This document shows, piece by piece, positions 1 through 8,140 of a DNA stretch of 37,477 nucleotides. Position 1 is the first letter of the stretch. Each line of letters opens with the position of its first letter. Below the pieces are notes generated by a model. That model did no database searches. It saw only the letters and a program-made list of their open reading frames with translations, and was not told where the DNA came from. Where the stretch lies: positions 1 through 37,477 of the forward strand of contig CAIKWA010000085.1 of NCBI GenBank assembly GCA_903831005.1, given 5' to 3'. A program made the position numbers and the translations under genes. This DNA comes from an uncultured Opitutia bacterium. GTDB taxonomy: Bacteria; Verrucomicrobiota; Verrucomicrobiia; Opitutales; UBA953.

Positions 1-3000
1 GGTGGCAATTAAGACAGAGGGCCTCGTAGATGGCTTGCCCGGGCGAGACAACGGCCGGCCCAGTGCTGGCGATCTTCTTGAGATAGGCGGCCTGCGGGGC
101 GGAGAGTTCGGCGGCCAGCTTACCAGCGGTCGAAGCCAAATGCCGTACGGTCTGCTTCAGGGCATAGTCGAGGAACTTATCTGAGGGCTGCTCGACCGCT
201 CCTAAGACGGTGCGCAGCGAAGTCTGACCACCAACATGACTGAGGGCCACGACGGCCTCCAGGCGGACGCGAGGGTGCTTATCGGCGATGGCCTTGGCCA
301 GGCGCGCTTGGACATCAGGTAGTAGGGATGACCATTCCCCGACGACGCGGGCGGCATAGGCCCGAATCCGGAAGTCGGCCGAGGACTGCAGGCTATCCAG
401 CAAGGCAGTGCGGACGAGTCCATGCGACTGCAGTACGCCCATAGCTTCGAGATATTGAGACTCCGAGCGGTCCTTAGCGATAAAGGCATCCACGGCGGCG
501 GCGACCTTATCAGTCGGGCGAGTGAAGAGCAGACGGCGAGCCTGATAACGCGTCCAACGTTCGGGCGAGCCGAGCTGGGTGAATAGCTCACTCTCAGACA
601 TCGACACGAGATCAGGCTGCTTCACGGTCAGCAGGCCCTTGGCAGTGATGCGCCAGATACGGCCATGCGAACGATCGCGGCGCGGGTCGGCGTAGCTGGC
701 CTGATAATGACCGATGACGGCATTGAACCAATCGCAGGCATAGAGTGCACCATCCGGACCCACAGAGACGTCCACCGGACGGAAGGCTTTGCTGGTCGAG
801 ATGATGGGGCTGACGATGCGCTCGGTCTTGAAACCGGAGCCATCGTCGATGAAGCGATGCAAGTCGACGGTGTTGCCGTAATACCCGCCGATAAAAGCGG
901 CGCCTTGGAGGTTTGCCGGCATGGCCTTGGTGCCGACGATATCCACGGAGTTAGACTTCAGCGGCGAATCGAAGAGCGAGTGCGTCCCGGCATATTCATC
1001 GGGGGTCTCGATGGCGCCGAGACCTGGGAGGCTGTAATACCCCGCGATGCGGTCGCCGCTCTTATGGAAGGGCTGGAAATAGTCGTCGAAGGCGACGCCC
1101 CAGCAATTGTGTCCGGCCTTGCCGTACTGGAAGAACGGCTGGAGGCGCTGGTTCTTGAGGTCGTAACGCATGAGGCCCGACTTAGGCAGGCTCACGATAC
1201 CACGCGGCGTCTCGACCCGTGTGATCGCGTGCAAGCCCTGGCTCATCCAAAGCGTGCCATCAGGTCCGTGGCTGATCGAATTCACCAGCTGGTGGGTATC
1301 GCCGACGCCAAAGCCTGACATCAGGACCTCGGTCTTGTCCGCCTTCCCGTCGCCATCGGTGTCGGTCAGTTTGATTAGGCGATCGAAATCACAGACGAGG
1401 ATCGACGTATTGCCGGCTTCATCATTCAGCGGCTCGACGCCCTGGACCATGGTGAGGCCTTCGGCGAAGCGGACGGCCTTGTCAGCCTTACCATCGCCGT
1501 CGGTATCTTCGAGACGGAGGATGTAGTCGCGCGGCTTCACGCCGGGCACCGCCTGCGGATAGGTCGGAGAGCAGCAGACGTAGAGGCGGCCCTTGGCGTC
1601 CCAGGACATCTGGGTGGGCTTGGCCACACCGAGCAACTCATCGGCGAAGAGATTCACCTCGAAACCTTCAGCGACCTTGAAAGTGGCCTGCTCTTCGGCG
1701 GCAGACATCACCTTCTCGGTGCCGATAGCCGGTGCGGACTGCGGAGCAGGTGCGACGGAAGCTTCGCCACGGGCTAAGGACTGGATGTGTTTATCCCATG
1801 ACGAGACCAAGGGCTTATAGGCTTCGAAGTTTTCCTTCAACGAAGGCACCGGACCGAAGCCTTTACCGTAGTTCTGCGAGATACGGTCGCCGTAGACGAA
1901 CGACCAGTTGGCTGGGCGCCAGCAATCCGCCCAGAGGCGATTCTTCTCGATGATAGACGGACGGAGCTTAGCGGAGAGCTCCACGTTATCTTGCAGTCCT
2001 AAGGAGCGCGTAACTTCACGTCCAACGACTTCCAGACCCTTGGAGGAAAGATGCAGTCCATCGGTTGAAGATTCTTTCATCGTGACCTCGGTCAGGTTCA
2101 CGTAGGGAAGCCCGCGTTGCCGGGCAATCTCGGCAACGGCGGCGGCGTAGTCAGCCAAATCCTTCCGATGTTCAGCAGTCGTAAGGTCCGGCAGACGCTC
2201 GGAGCGCATGAAGCCAGCCGGCGACAATAGTACGATGCGAGGCGTATGACGACTCAGGTCATCGAGCAGCTTGTGATAGTCGGCTTTGAACTTGGCCAGT
2301 CCGCCCTGCCCCTTGAGGGCTTCCGCTTGACCAAATTGGACGATCAAGGTCGTGGCGCCGGCGGCCTCGAGCTGACCCTTCCACGGACCGAAATTGAGGT
2401 CACGCCATTGCTCCTGGACGGTATCCGCCTCCCAAGACATGGAGCGGAAGACGGGGTTCTTGGTCGGAAATGCGGCGGCCAACCGTGATTCGATCTCACC
2501 GGACTTAGCTTCGCGGACGAGGTTCTCCTGGCCGACGAAGACGATTACCTCGTCTTGGCCGAGGTCGAACTTCCGATCCTTGAAGGGGGCTGGTGGCGTC
2601 CAAGCGGACTTAGCTTCGCCGAACCGGTTCATGACCGCTTCCTTGGTCGTGACTGGCAGGTCGTTCAACGGATCGAGTACGATGTTCCGGTAGTGGATCT
2701 CGGCCTTGTTATTGCCGTGGATCTGCAAGCCGATGAGGCCATAGGCATCGTCGATAGACGGATTGGTCTCAGTGTAGTCCAGCGTCTGTTTACCGTTGAG
2801 ACGAATCGTGATACGCGGACCTTCGGCCCTGATTTCATATTTGTTCCACTCGCCCTTCTTCTCGAGTTCGGCGATTTCCGACTCGTCCTTGACACCGATG
2901 CCGCCGAAGCCACTGCCGGCACGGGCCAGGAATTTGTTGCGACGGGATTCATCGTAAAGTGAACCGGTGTGCCCGGCACCGATGTCCGCCTGATAGCCAA

Positions 3001-3310
3001 TCATCTCGTTGGGCGGATTGGTCGCTCGGAGGCTACGGAACTGCACGCCGGCATTCACGAAGCCTTCCGTGCCGATGAGCTTATACTCGAGCGTCAGGCG
3101 GAAGTTATAGTAAGTGCGCTTGGTCGTCAGGAACTCGTTGCGGGGGTTGCCGGCCATCGAACCACCCACAATCTCACCGTTCTCCACCCGCCAGACCTTG
3201 GTATCGCCCTCCCAACCCGTGAGCGTCTTACCGTCGAACAACGGTGCCGGCACGGCGAAGAGTCCGAGGACTCCGGCGAACAGAGAGATGATGAGTACGA
3301 AACGCTTCAT
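1..3310 (-). CDS. DUF1080 / SGNH-like / PVC propeller dehydrogenase / HEAT / cytochrome c fusion (3' end cut by window edge)
   Basis: I read this frame from the ATG at 3310 (MKRFVLIISLFAGVLGLFAV, a Sec signal peptide) to the window edge without a stop: 1103 codons. The ORF track omits it because the stop lies outside. Domains in order: DUF1080 (LFDGKTLTGW, about 24-213); an SGNH-hydrolase-like domain (about 252-438); an Ala/Pro linker near 520-530; a propeller of the PVC membrane-bound dehydrogenase type (about 545-830, with calcium-like EDTDGDGKADK); HEAT-like helices; and CLNCH at 1099-1103, a c-heme site right at the edge. It is probably a periplasmic or surface protein that binds or cleaves a glycan and passes electrons to heme c. 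It is the last visible gene of the operon starting at 7970. In the SGNH part the usual GDS nucleophile block reads GQE, so that domain may be non-catalytic. The family assignment is firm; the substrate is unknown. Confidence 0.9.
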   Translation of the reverse strand, partial: MKRFVLIISLFAGVLGLFAVPAPLFDGKTLTGWEGDTKVWRVENGEIVGGSMAGNPRNEFLTTKRTYYNFRLTLEYKLIGTEGFVNAGVQFRSLRATNPPNEMIGYQADIGAGHTGSLYDESRRNKFLARAGSGFGGIGVKDESEIAELEKKGEWNKYEIRAEGPRITIRLNGKQTLDYTETNPSIDDAYGLIGLQIHGNNKAEIHYRNIVLDPLNDLPVTTKEAVMNRFGEAKSAWTPPAPFKDRKFDLGQDEVIVFVGQENLVREAKSGEIESRLAAAFPTKNPVFRSMSWEADTVQEQWRDLNFGPWKGQLEAAGATTLIVQFGQAEALKGQGGLAKFKADYHKLLDDLSRHTPRIVLLSPAGFMRSERLPDLTTAEHRKDLADYAAAVAEIARQRGLPYVNLTEVTMKESSTDGLHLSSKGLEVVGREVTRSLGLQDNVELSAKLRPSIIEKNRLWADCWRPANWSFVYGDRISQNYGKGFGPVPSLKENFEAYKPLVSSWDKHIQSLARGEASVAPAPQSAPAIGTEKVMSAAEEQATFKVAEGFEVNLFADELLGVAKPTQMSWDAKGRLYVCCSPTYPQAVPGVKPRDYILRLEDTDGDGKADKAVRFAEGLTMVQGVEPLNDEAGNTSILVCDFDRLIKLTDTDGDGKADKTEVLMSGFGVGDTHQLVNSISHGPDGTLWMSQGLHAITRVETPRGIVSLPKSGLMRYDLKNQRLQPFFQYGKAGHNCWGVAFDDYFQPFHKSGDRIAGYYSLPGLGAIETPDEYAGTHSLFDSPLKSNSVDIVGTKAMPANLQGAAFIGGYYGNTVDLHRFIDDGSGFKTERIVSPIISTSKAFRPVDVSVGPDGALYACDWFNAVIGHYQASYADPRRDRSHGRIWRITAKGLLTVKQPDLVSMSESELFTQLGSPERWTRYQARRLLFTRPTDKVAAAVDAFIAKDRSESQYLEAMGVLQSHGLVRTALLDSLQSSADFRIRAYAARVVGEWSSLLPDVQARLAKAIADKHPRVRLEAVVALSHVGGQTSLRTVLGAVEQPSDKFLDYALKQTVRHLASTAGKLAAELSAPQAAYLKKIASTGPAVVSPGQAIYEALCLNCH

Positions 3311-3365
3311 GGGGTATCTGAGTTAGGCAATCCGCCAGCGGGATTGTTCCAAGAGTTTAAATGGG

Positions 3366-3441
3366 AAGGTAGGGACGGCACCACGTGCCGTCCTAAGCGT
3401 TGGGCGCAAAAAAGGACAGCACGTGGTGCTGTCCCTACCTT
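3366..3441. repeat. Double-hairpin inverted repeat (REP/BIME-like) inside the operon
   Basis: There are two 28-bp arms in inverted orientation. Arm 1 (3366-3393) contains GGACGGCAC-CAC-GTGCCGTCC and arm 2 (3414-3441) contains GGACAGCAC-GTG-GTGCTGTCC. Each arm is itself a perfect 9-bp stem with a 3-nt loop, and the arms differ at only two positions, which compensate each other inside each stem. The outer AAGGTAGGGAC / GTCCCTACCTT also pair. The element lies in the 161-bp gap between the GMC small-subunit gene and the large fusion gene, so both orientations of the transcript would fold. It resembles interspersed REP/BIME elements; no second copy was seen in this window. Confidence 0.75.
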
Positions 3442-3471
3442 TGACGACCTCAGGCCCGCCCATCCTTGATC

Positions 3472-4143
3472 TCAGGCCAGTCCCAGATGCTTCAATGCCT
3501 CAGGGGTCGGTCCGTCGAAGTTGACGGTCGGAACGTTGCCCACGTATCCGATATCCTTCCAGCCCTGCGGAGTGGTATAGTACCCGCTGGCGGCGAGATA
3601 ACGGAAGCGTCCGAAGAAGTTCTGGGCGGACTTGAACTCCTTCTTGACCGCGGTCTTGCCGCAGATGTCGTCCGCGATCTGGCACTTCTGGGGCTCGGCG
3701 AGGTCGGCGAAATCCTTCTGAAAGCGACGCAGGGCTTCGGCATCGAGCCAATCCAGGCCTGCGGTGATGATTGGGCGATCCTTGTTAGTCTCGTCGTAAG
3801 GGGAGCTGATCCACTCGTCGATGAACTCCTGGACTCCGAGTTGCGAAGGCATTTTGTCGCCGGGATTGTCGGGCGGCAGGATGAGGTCGGTCAGCGAGGC
3901 GGCCGCCTTGCGCTGCTTGGGCGTCAGGGTCAGCGGCCAAAGGTCGCCCGGAGTGTAGTTCTTATTAAGGACCGGGTCTGTGCCGATCCGCTGTCCGCCG
4001 GCGGCGGCGGCGGCAGGAGGCTGAAGCTTATCCTGGGCGGAGGCGTGCGGGAAGATGGCGGCGGCGGCCGCGGCGGCACCGATCCACTTGAGCGCCATGC
4101 GGCGATCGATCTGGCCGGAATTGTCTGCGGGAATATTTTCCAT
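3472..4143 (-). CDS. GMC dehydrogenase small subunit (gluconate 2-dehydrogenase subunit 3 family)
   Basis: The protein is 223 aa. Its N-terminus carries a twin-arginine signal (DRRMALKWIGAAAAAAAIF, about residues 13-31), as expected for a small subunit that escorts a folded FAD partner through the Tat system. The body matches the gluconate 2-dehydrogenase subunit 3 / LacC-type family: LTPKQRKAAASLTDLILP near the start of the mature protein, then EFIDEW and a C-terminal GYYTTPQGWKDIGY. It starts 11 bp downstream of the GMC large-subunit stop, so the two are almost certainly co-transcribed and form a complex. By analogy with LacABC-type glucoside 3-dehydrogenases it may stabilise or export the large subunit. 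The gene does not itself show the substrate. Confidence 0.85.
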   Translation of the reverse strand: MENIPADNSGQIDRRMALKWIGAAAAAAAIFPHASAQDKLQPPAAAAAGGQRIGTDPVLNKNYTPGDLWPLTLTPKQRKAAASLTDLILPPDNPGDKMPSQLGVQEFIDEWISSPYDETNKDRPIITAGLDWLDAEALRRFQKDFADLAEPQKCQIADDICGKTAVKKEFKSAQNFFGRFRYLAASGYYTTPQGWKDIGYVGNVPTVNFDGPTPEALKHLGLA

Positions 4144-4154
4144 GTTCGTAAGTA

Positions 4155-5930
4155 TTAGAGGTTACCCTTGCGCATCTCTTCGACGAGATGATCGGAGGCG
4201 CGCCACGCAAGCGCCATGATGGTGAGCGTGGGGTTCTTGTCGGCGTTGCTGCAGAAGGCTGAGCCGTCATTGAGCAGCAGGTTGGGGATTTCCCAACACT
4301 GGTTCCACCGGTTAGTGACAGACTTCTTGGCGTCGGCGCCCATGATGGCACCACCGACTTCATGGATGATTCGTCCGCCAGCCTCGATGGCCTTAGAGCC
4401 GTCAGCCTGAGGCTTACGGGCCTTGCCGCCAATTGCATCGATGACCATCGCGAAAGTAGCCTCCATGTGGGCGGCCTGCTTGGTCTCGTGCTCTGACCAC
4501 TTCCAGTGGAAGCGCAGGACAGGGATGCCCCACTTATCCTTCACGGTCGGGTCGAGTTCGCAGAAAGAGTTTTCGTTCGGGATCATCTCGCCACGACCGG
4601 CGAAGCCGATGCCCGCGCCATATTTCTGGCGGACTTCTTCCTTGTAGCTCTTGCCGTAGCCGGGGCTGGCGCCGCCGGCACCCAGTCCGGGCATCCGACG
4701 TCCGGTGCCAAACTCAATATGGTAGCCACGCGCGAAGCCGAGCTTGCTGGCATCCTTATAAAGCCACCATGGAATGTAGACATGAGTACCAGCGCCTTCT
4801 TCATTGTGGACCGGTAGATTTTCGAAAGCCGGAACGCTGCCACCGAGGCTCGCGCCGACGGTGTCCATGATGTACTTGCCGACGAGGCCGGAGCCGTTGG
4901 CGAGGCCGTTCGGGAAGCGCTTGGACTTGGAGTTGAGCAGGATGCGGGCAGTCTCGCCCGAGCTGGCGGCGAGGATCACCGCGCGGGCCTTCACGGCGCG
5001 CTCTTGGCCGGTGACCTTGTCAATGTAGATGACGCCGTTGGCCTTACCGTCGGTGCCGACCGTGACCTCACGGGCATGGGCGTTGCAAAGGATGTCCAAG
5101 TTGCCCGTCGCGAGGGCCGGCGGGAGGTGCACAGTCGTCGACTGGTAGTTGGCCTTAATGGAACAGCCACGACCACAATCGGTGGCCCAGAAGCACGCGG
5201 CCCGTTCCTGCATGGCCTTGGCGATGATCTTCTGCGCCTTGGGGTTGTTGGGGTGCAGACGTGCGGGGAAGTTCACGTGATCCTGGCGCGTCGAAAGGAC
5301 GGCACGGTGAATCGGGATCACAGGCAAACCATGCTTAGCAATGTGCTTCTTGACGTACAGTTCTCCGGCACGGGCTTTCGGCGCAGGCAGTAGCGTGCCG
5401 TTCGGTGAGTCCGGCGTATTCTCTAGTCCTTCGTTAGAACCGTAGACCCCGACGAGCATCTCGACCTTGTCGTAATAAGGGGCGACATCTTCGTAACTGA
5501 TCGGCCAGTCAAAACCGAGTCCGTCACGGGAGTAGGGCTTGAAGTCGTAAGGACCGTTACGGAGCGAGATACGTCCCCAGTGATTGGTACGTCCGCCCAG
5601 CATGCGGGAGCGCCACCAGTCGAAGCGCTGCTTCGGGTCGGTCGACGCCTGGGTGTAAGGTTCACCCGGGACTTCCCAGCCACCGTCGACGGTCGCGTCA
5701 TGGAAGCCGAACGGCTTCTCCTTGGTGCTCATCGCACGTAAGGGCGCCTCGGCCTTGGACTGGAACATCGGGGTCTCCGTGACCGGATCGTAATTACGGC
5801 CGGCCTCGAGCATGAGGACCTTTACGCCGTTCATGGTGAGCGTGTAGGCGGACTGTCCGCCACCCGCGCCGGAACCGACGACGATGACGTCGTAGGTGGC
5901 CTGCAGTTCTTTTTCGGTGATGATGGCCAT
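4155..5930 (-). CDS. GMC family FAD-dependent oxidoreductase (sugar/glycoside dehydrogenase large subunit)
   Basis: The protein is 591 aa, full length for the gluconate/glucoside dehydrogenase branch of the GMC family. Residues about 13-45 hold the Rossmann dinucleotide fold (DVIVVGSGAGGGQSAYTL ... LEAG). GGRTNHWGRI follows in the FAD domain, and an extra Cys pair (CGRGCSIKAN) lies mid-protein. The C-terminal catalytic pair is visible as His523 (IIHEVGGAIMG) and Asn566 (NPTLTI). There is no signal peptide, which fits export as a passenger on the Tat-bearing small subunit just downstream. The gene follows the esterase gene by 18 bp. The likely reaction is oxidation of a sugar or glycoside hydroxyl, with electrons going to a c-type cytochrome. 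With DUF1080 domains in the operon, C3 oxidation to a 3-keto sugar is my preferred inference; gluconate- or sorbitol-type oxidation is the alternative. Confidence 0.9.
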   Translation of the reverse strand: MAIITEKELQATYDVIVVGSGAGGGQSAYTLTMNGVKVLMLEAGRNYDPVTETPMFQSKAEAPLRAMSTKEKPFGFHDATVDGGWEVPGEPYTQASTDPKQRFDWWRSRMLGGRTNHWGRISLRNGPYDFKPYSRDGLGFDWPISYEDVAPYYDKVEMLVGVYGSNEGLENTPDSPNGTLLPAPKARAGELYVKKHIAKHGLPVIPIHRAVLSTRQDHVNFPARLHPNNPKAQKIIAKAMQERAACFWATDCGRGCSIKANYQSTTVHLPPALATGNLDILCNAHAREVTVGTDGKANGVIYIDKVTGQERAVKARAVILAASSGETARILLNSKSKRFPNGLANGSGLVGKYIMDTVGASLGGSVPAFENLPVHNEEGAGTHVYIPWWLYKDASKLGFARGYHIEFGTGRRMPGLGAGGASPGYGKSYKEEVRQKYGAGIGFAGRGEMIPNENSFCELDPTVKDKWGIPVLRFHWKWSEHETKQAAHMEATFAMVIDAIGGKARKPQADGSKAIEAGGRIIHEVGGAIMGADAKKSVTNRWNQCWEIPNLLLNDGSAFCSNADKNPTLTIMALAWRASDHLVEEMRKGNL

Positions 5931-5948
5931 GGGTATGGTGGAGTTGTG

Positions 5949-7970
5949 TTACTTGGAAGTGCGGAACTGCCAGGCTTCATTGAAGAAGCCGGCTGCGGGA
6001 ATAGCACCCGGTGCGACGGCGTCGGGGGCCACCTTGAGGTCGACGACGGCCCAATCCGGCAGCTTGGCGACCTGGCGGGCGTTATTCAGGTAGTCGTACT
6101 CGCGGTAGGTGAAGCTGCTATTGATCACGATGTACTTCTGAGGATTCAGAGGGTTCGGGTAGACGAGAATCGGCGCATGGTCGGCAGCCGAGTAGGTCTT
6201 GGCGTCAACGACGAGTTTCTCGGCGGTCCACTGGATCGGTAGCTTAGCGACGATCTTCGCGAGCACGGCATTAGAAGAAGGATCACCCCAGAGGATGAGG
6301 TTATTCTTGGCGATGTCGTCGTCCTTGACCTGCACGTCGGTCTTCGTCGGCGCATCGCCGCGGAACTGACGGCGCCATTCAAAGGAGGCACGCCCCATCT
6401 CGGCTTTGACCCAGCCGCCGACCTTGGCGTTGAACGGCTGGCCGGTCGGGGCGACATAAAGGAAGGAATCCATGAAAGCATCGTCGATCGGGCCGGACAG
6501 GCCATGGTGCTTGAGCGCACCCTTATCGGCGTACTCCAACACCTGCGTCCACTCACCATTCTTTGGATCGCGGGCGAAGGTGGCTTTCCAAGAGCGATCC
6601 GAAGCGGCCTTGACCGAAGTCAGAACCTTGTGGCCGTCGATGGTGACGGCTGTCGGGGCGAACTGGGATTGCACGGAATCTCCGGAGACGAAGTCGAGCG
6701 TGAGACCAGCGACATTCGAGGTCTTTACTTCAATGGAGCGGTCGTCGACCAGCTTGGCGTCGACCTGGGCCTTCTGCCAATGCGTGACCATACGGTCGAC
6801 CTGGACCCAGTGCATGCGATCATAACGGAGGAAGTAGGTGGCGAAGGAGACTTCCCTGGGCGTACGTACGCGGCCGTTGGCGGCGATGGCGGAGAGGCGG
6901 CGCTCGACCTCGACCATGGAGTCGGGATGGATCTTGTGGGCGGTCTGCGGTCCGATGATGTGCGTCAGCTCCATGCCGAGCTTACCCATCTCGCGGGCCA
7001 TCACGTCGGCGGCCTGCTTCTGCTTATCAATCTCGCCGCTGTAGGCGACCGTCGGGGCGTTGCGGAAGTTGATGGCGGTGTCGGTGGCGTTATACCAAGC
7101 CCAGAGGGTCTTCTGCCAGGACGGAATCTTGGAGACGTCTTCGTTCTGGAAGACGTTCAGGAACTCCGGGGTCTCGGAGAAACCAGCGCCAGGATTGATG
7201 CCACACCAGCGATCAGTGTAGTGAGCGCCGAACTGCCAGACAGCCGCGCCACCCATGGAGACTCCGCGGATGAAAAGGCGATCGTCGTCGATGTTGTAGC
7301 TCTTGCGGGCGTGGGCGTAGGCCTCCCAGAGGTCGACTTCACCGGCCATCTTATTGGCGCAGCAATAACGCCCATAAAGATGGAGAACTAGCCGGTTGGT
7401 GGCTGGGAGCTGACCGACGTTCTTCCGGCGATCGCTGAGGAACGCGAGTTCGCTCAGGGTCTCGCCGCGGCCGTGGCACCAGAAATCCAGACGGATCAGC
7501 GAGCCGGCATAGTTATCCGGGATCACCATGCCGTAAGGCTGGACGGAGCCGTCGATCTTCGACTTATAGCCGCGAACGACCAAGCCAGTCTGGCGGGTCC
7601 AAGGAGTCTCTCCCTTGAGGAACGAGGTGGCACGGAGCTTGCCTTCGGTGACCAGGTCATGAGCGGACTTGAATTCGCCCTTGTTGAAATACTCGTTGTA
7701 CTTGCCGGCCCAATCGACTGCTTTGTGGAAGATCTCGATGTCGGCCAAGAATTCCTCGAGGCGCGGGTTCTTCGCCTGAGCTTTGGCGGCGGCGTCGATG
7801 GCCGTACGCAGTTCGGCAAGCTCCTTGGCGAGGGAGACCTTGTCGGCCTCCGGCAAGGCCACAGCCTTATCGGTCGGCGGAATCGGCCGGACGACGGCAG
7901 GGATATTATCCTTCGGGCCATCGGCCAAAGCCACGGCGGCAAAAAGGGAAAGGAGCAGGAGAGAACGCAT
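5949..7970 (-). CDS. Secreted alpha/beta hydrolase (prolyl oligopeptidase/esterase-like)
   Basis: The protein is 673 aa with a Sec signal (MRSLLLLSLFAAVALADG). A helical N-terminal region (about 40-120) precedes a hydrolase domain whose nucleophile elbow is GVSMGG with Ser238; YSGEIDK and TAHKIHPD supply a plausible Asp and His. About 300 further residues include beta-rich and Trp-rich segments (FLRYDRMHWVQVDRM) and a last part (VYPNPLNPQKYIVINSSFTYREYDY) reminiscent of peptidase-associated C-terminal domains in Planctomycetota/Verrucomicrobiota hydrolases. It is the first gene of the minus-strand operon with the GMC dehydrogenase, so removal of acyl groups from a glycan or release of a substrate is a reasonable guess. 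A peptidase role cannot be excluded. Confidence 0.75.
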   Translation of the reverse strand: MRSLLLLSLFAAVALADGPKDNIPAVVRPIPPTDKAVALPEADKVSLAKELAELRTAIDAAAKAQAKNPRLEEFLADIEIFHKAVDWAGKYNEYFNKGEFKSAHDLVTEGKLRATSFLKGETPWTRQTGLVVRGYKSKIDGSVQPYGMVIPDNYAGSLIRLDFWCHGRGETLSELAFLSDRRKNVGQLPATNRLVLHLYGRYCCANKMAGEVDLWEAYAHARKSYNIDDDRLFIRGVSMGGAAVWQFGAHYTDRWCGINPGAGFSETPEFLNVFQNEDVSKIPSWQKTLWAWYNATDTAINFRNAPTVAYSGEIDKQKQAADVMAREMGKLGMELTHIIGPQTAHKIHPDSMVEVERRLSAIAANGRVRTPREVSFATYFLRYDRMHWVQVDRMVTHWQKAQVDAKLVDDRSIEVKTSNVAGLTLDFVSGDSVQSQFAPTAVTIDGHKVLTSVKAASDRSWKATFARDPKNGEWTQVLEYADKGALKHHGLSGPIDDAFMDSFLYVAPTGQPFNAKVGGWVKAEMGRASFEWRRQFRGDAPTKTDVQVKDDDIAKNNLILWGDPSSNAVLAKIVAKLPIQWTAEKLVVDAKTYSAADHAPILVYPNPLNPQKYIVINSSFTYREYDYLNNARQVAKLPDWAVVDLKVAPDAVAPGAIPAAGFFNEAWQFRTSK

Positions 7971-8140
7971 GTCGGGTAAAATAATGAGATGGCCTTGGGC
8001 GGGCTAATCAGGGGTGCTCAAGGTCTAGACTACGACCCACCAGACCGACAAGTGTTCCTTCTAGCCAGATAACGACACGAATGGGTTGCGGCGGCCATTT
8101 TCCTCGCCTCCGCCCTTCCCCTTCCTCACATCTGCGGGCA
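7971..8140. other. Divergent intergenic region (hydrolase operon / uup)
   Basis: This 170-bp stretch separates the start of the minus-strand hydrolase operon from uup on the plus strand, so it should hold both promoters. I see no convincing -35/-10 pair, no strong Shine-Dalgarno and no clear palindrome in it. Confidence 0.4.

Noticed and set aside
2-184. 60-aa plus-strand ORF at the left edge
   Set aside because: It is antisense to the large fusion gene, which reads open through this stretch and ends in CLNCH.
6504-7391. 295-aa plus-strand ORF
   Set aside because: It is antisense to the secreted hydrolase, with no domain, no signal and no separate promoter.
8081-8140. 20-residue extension of Uup (MGCGGHFPRLRPSP...)
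   Set aside because: It does not resemble ABC-F N-termini. MALLSLLDVYVSFGG from 8141 does.
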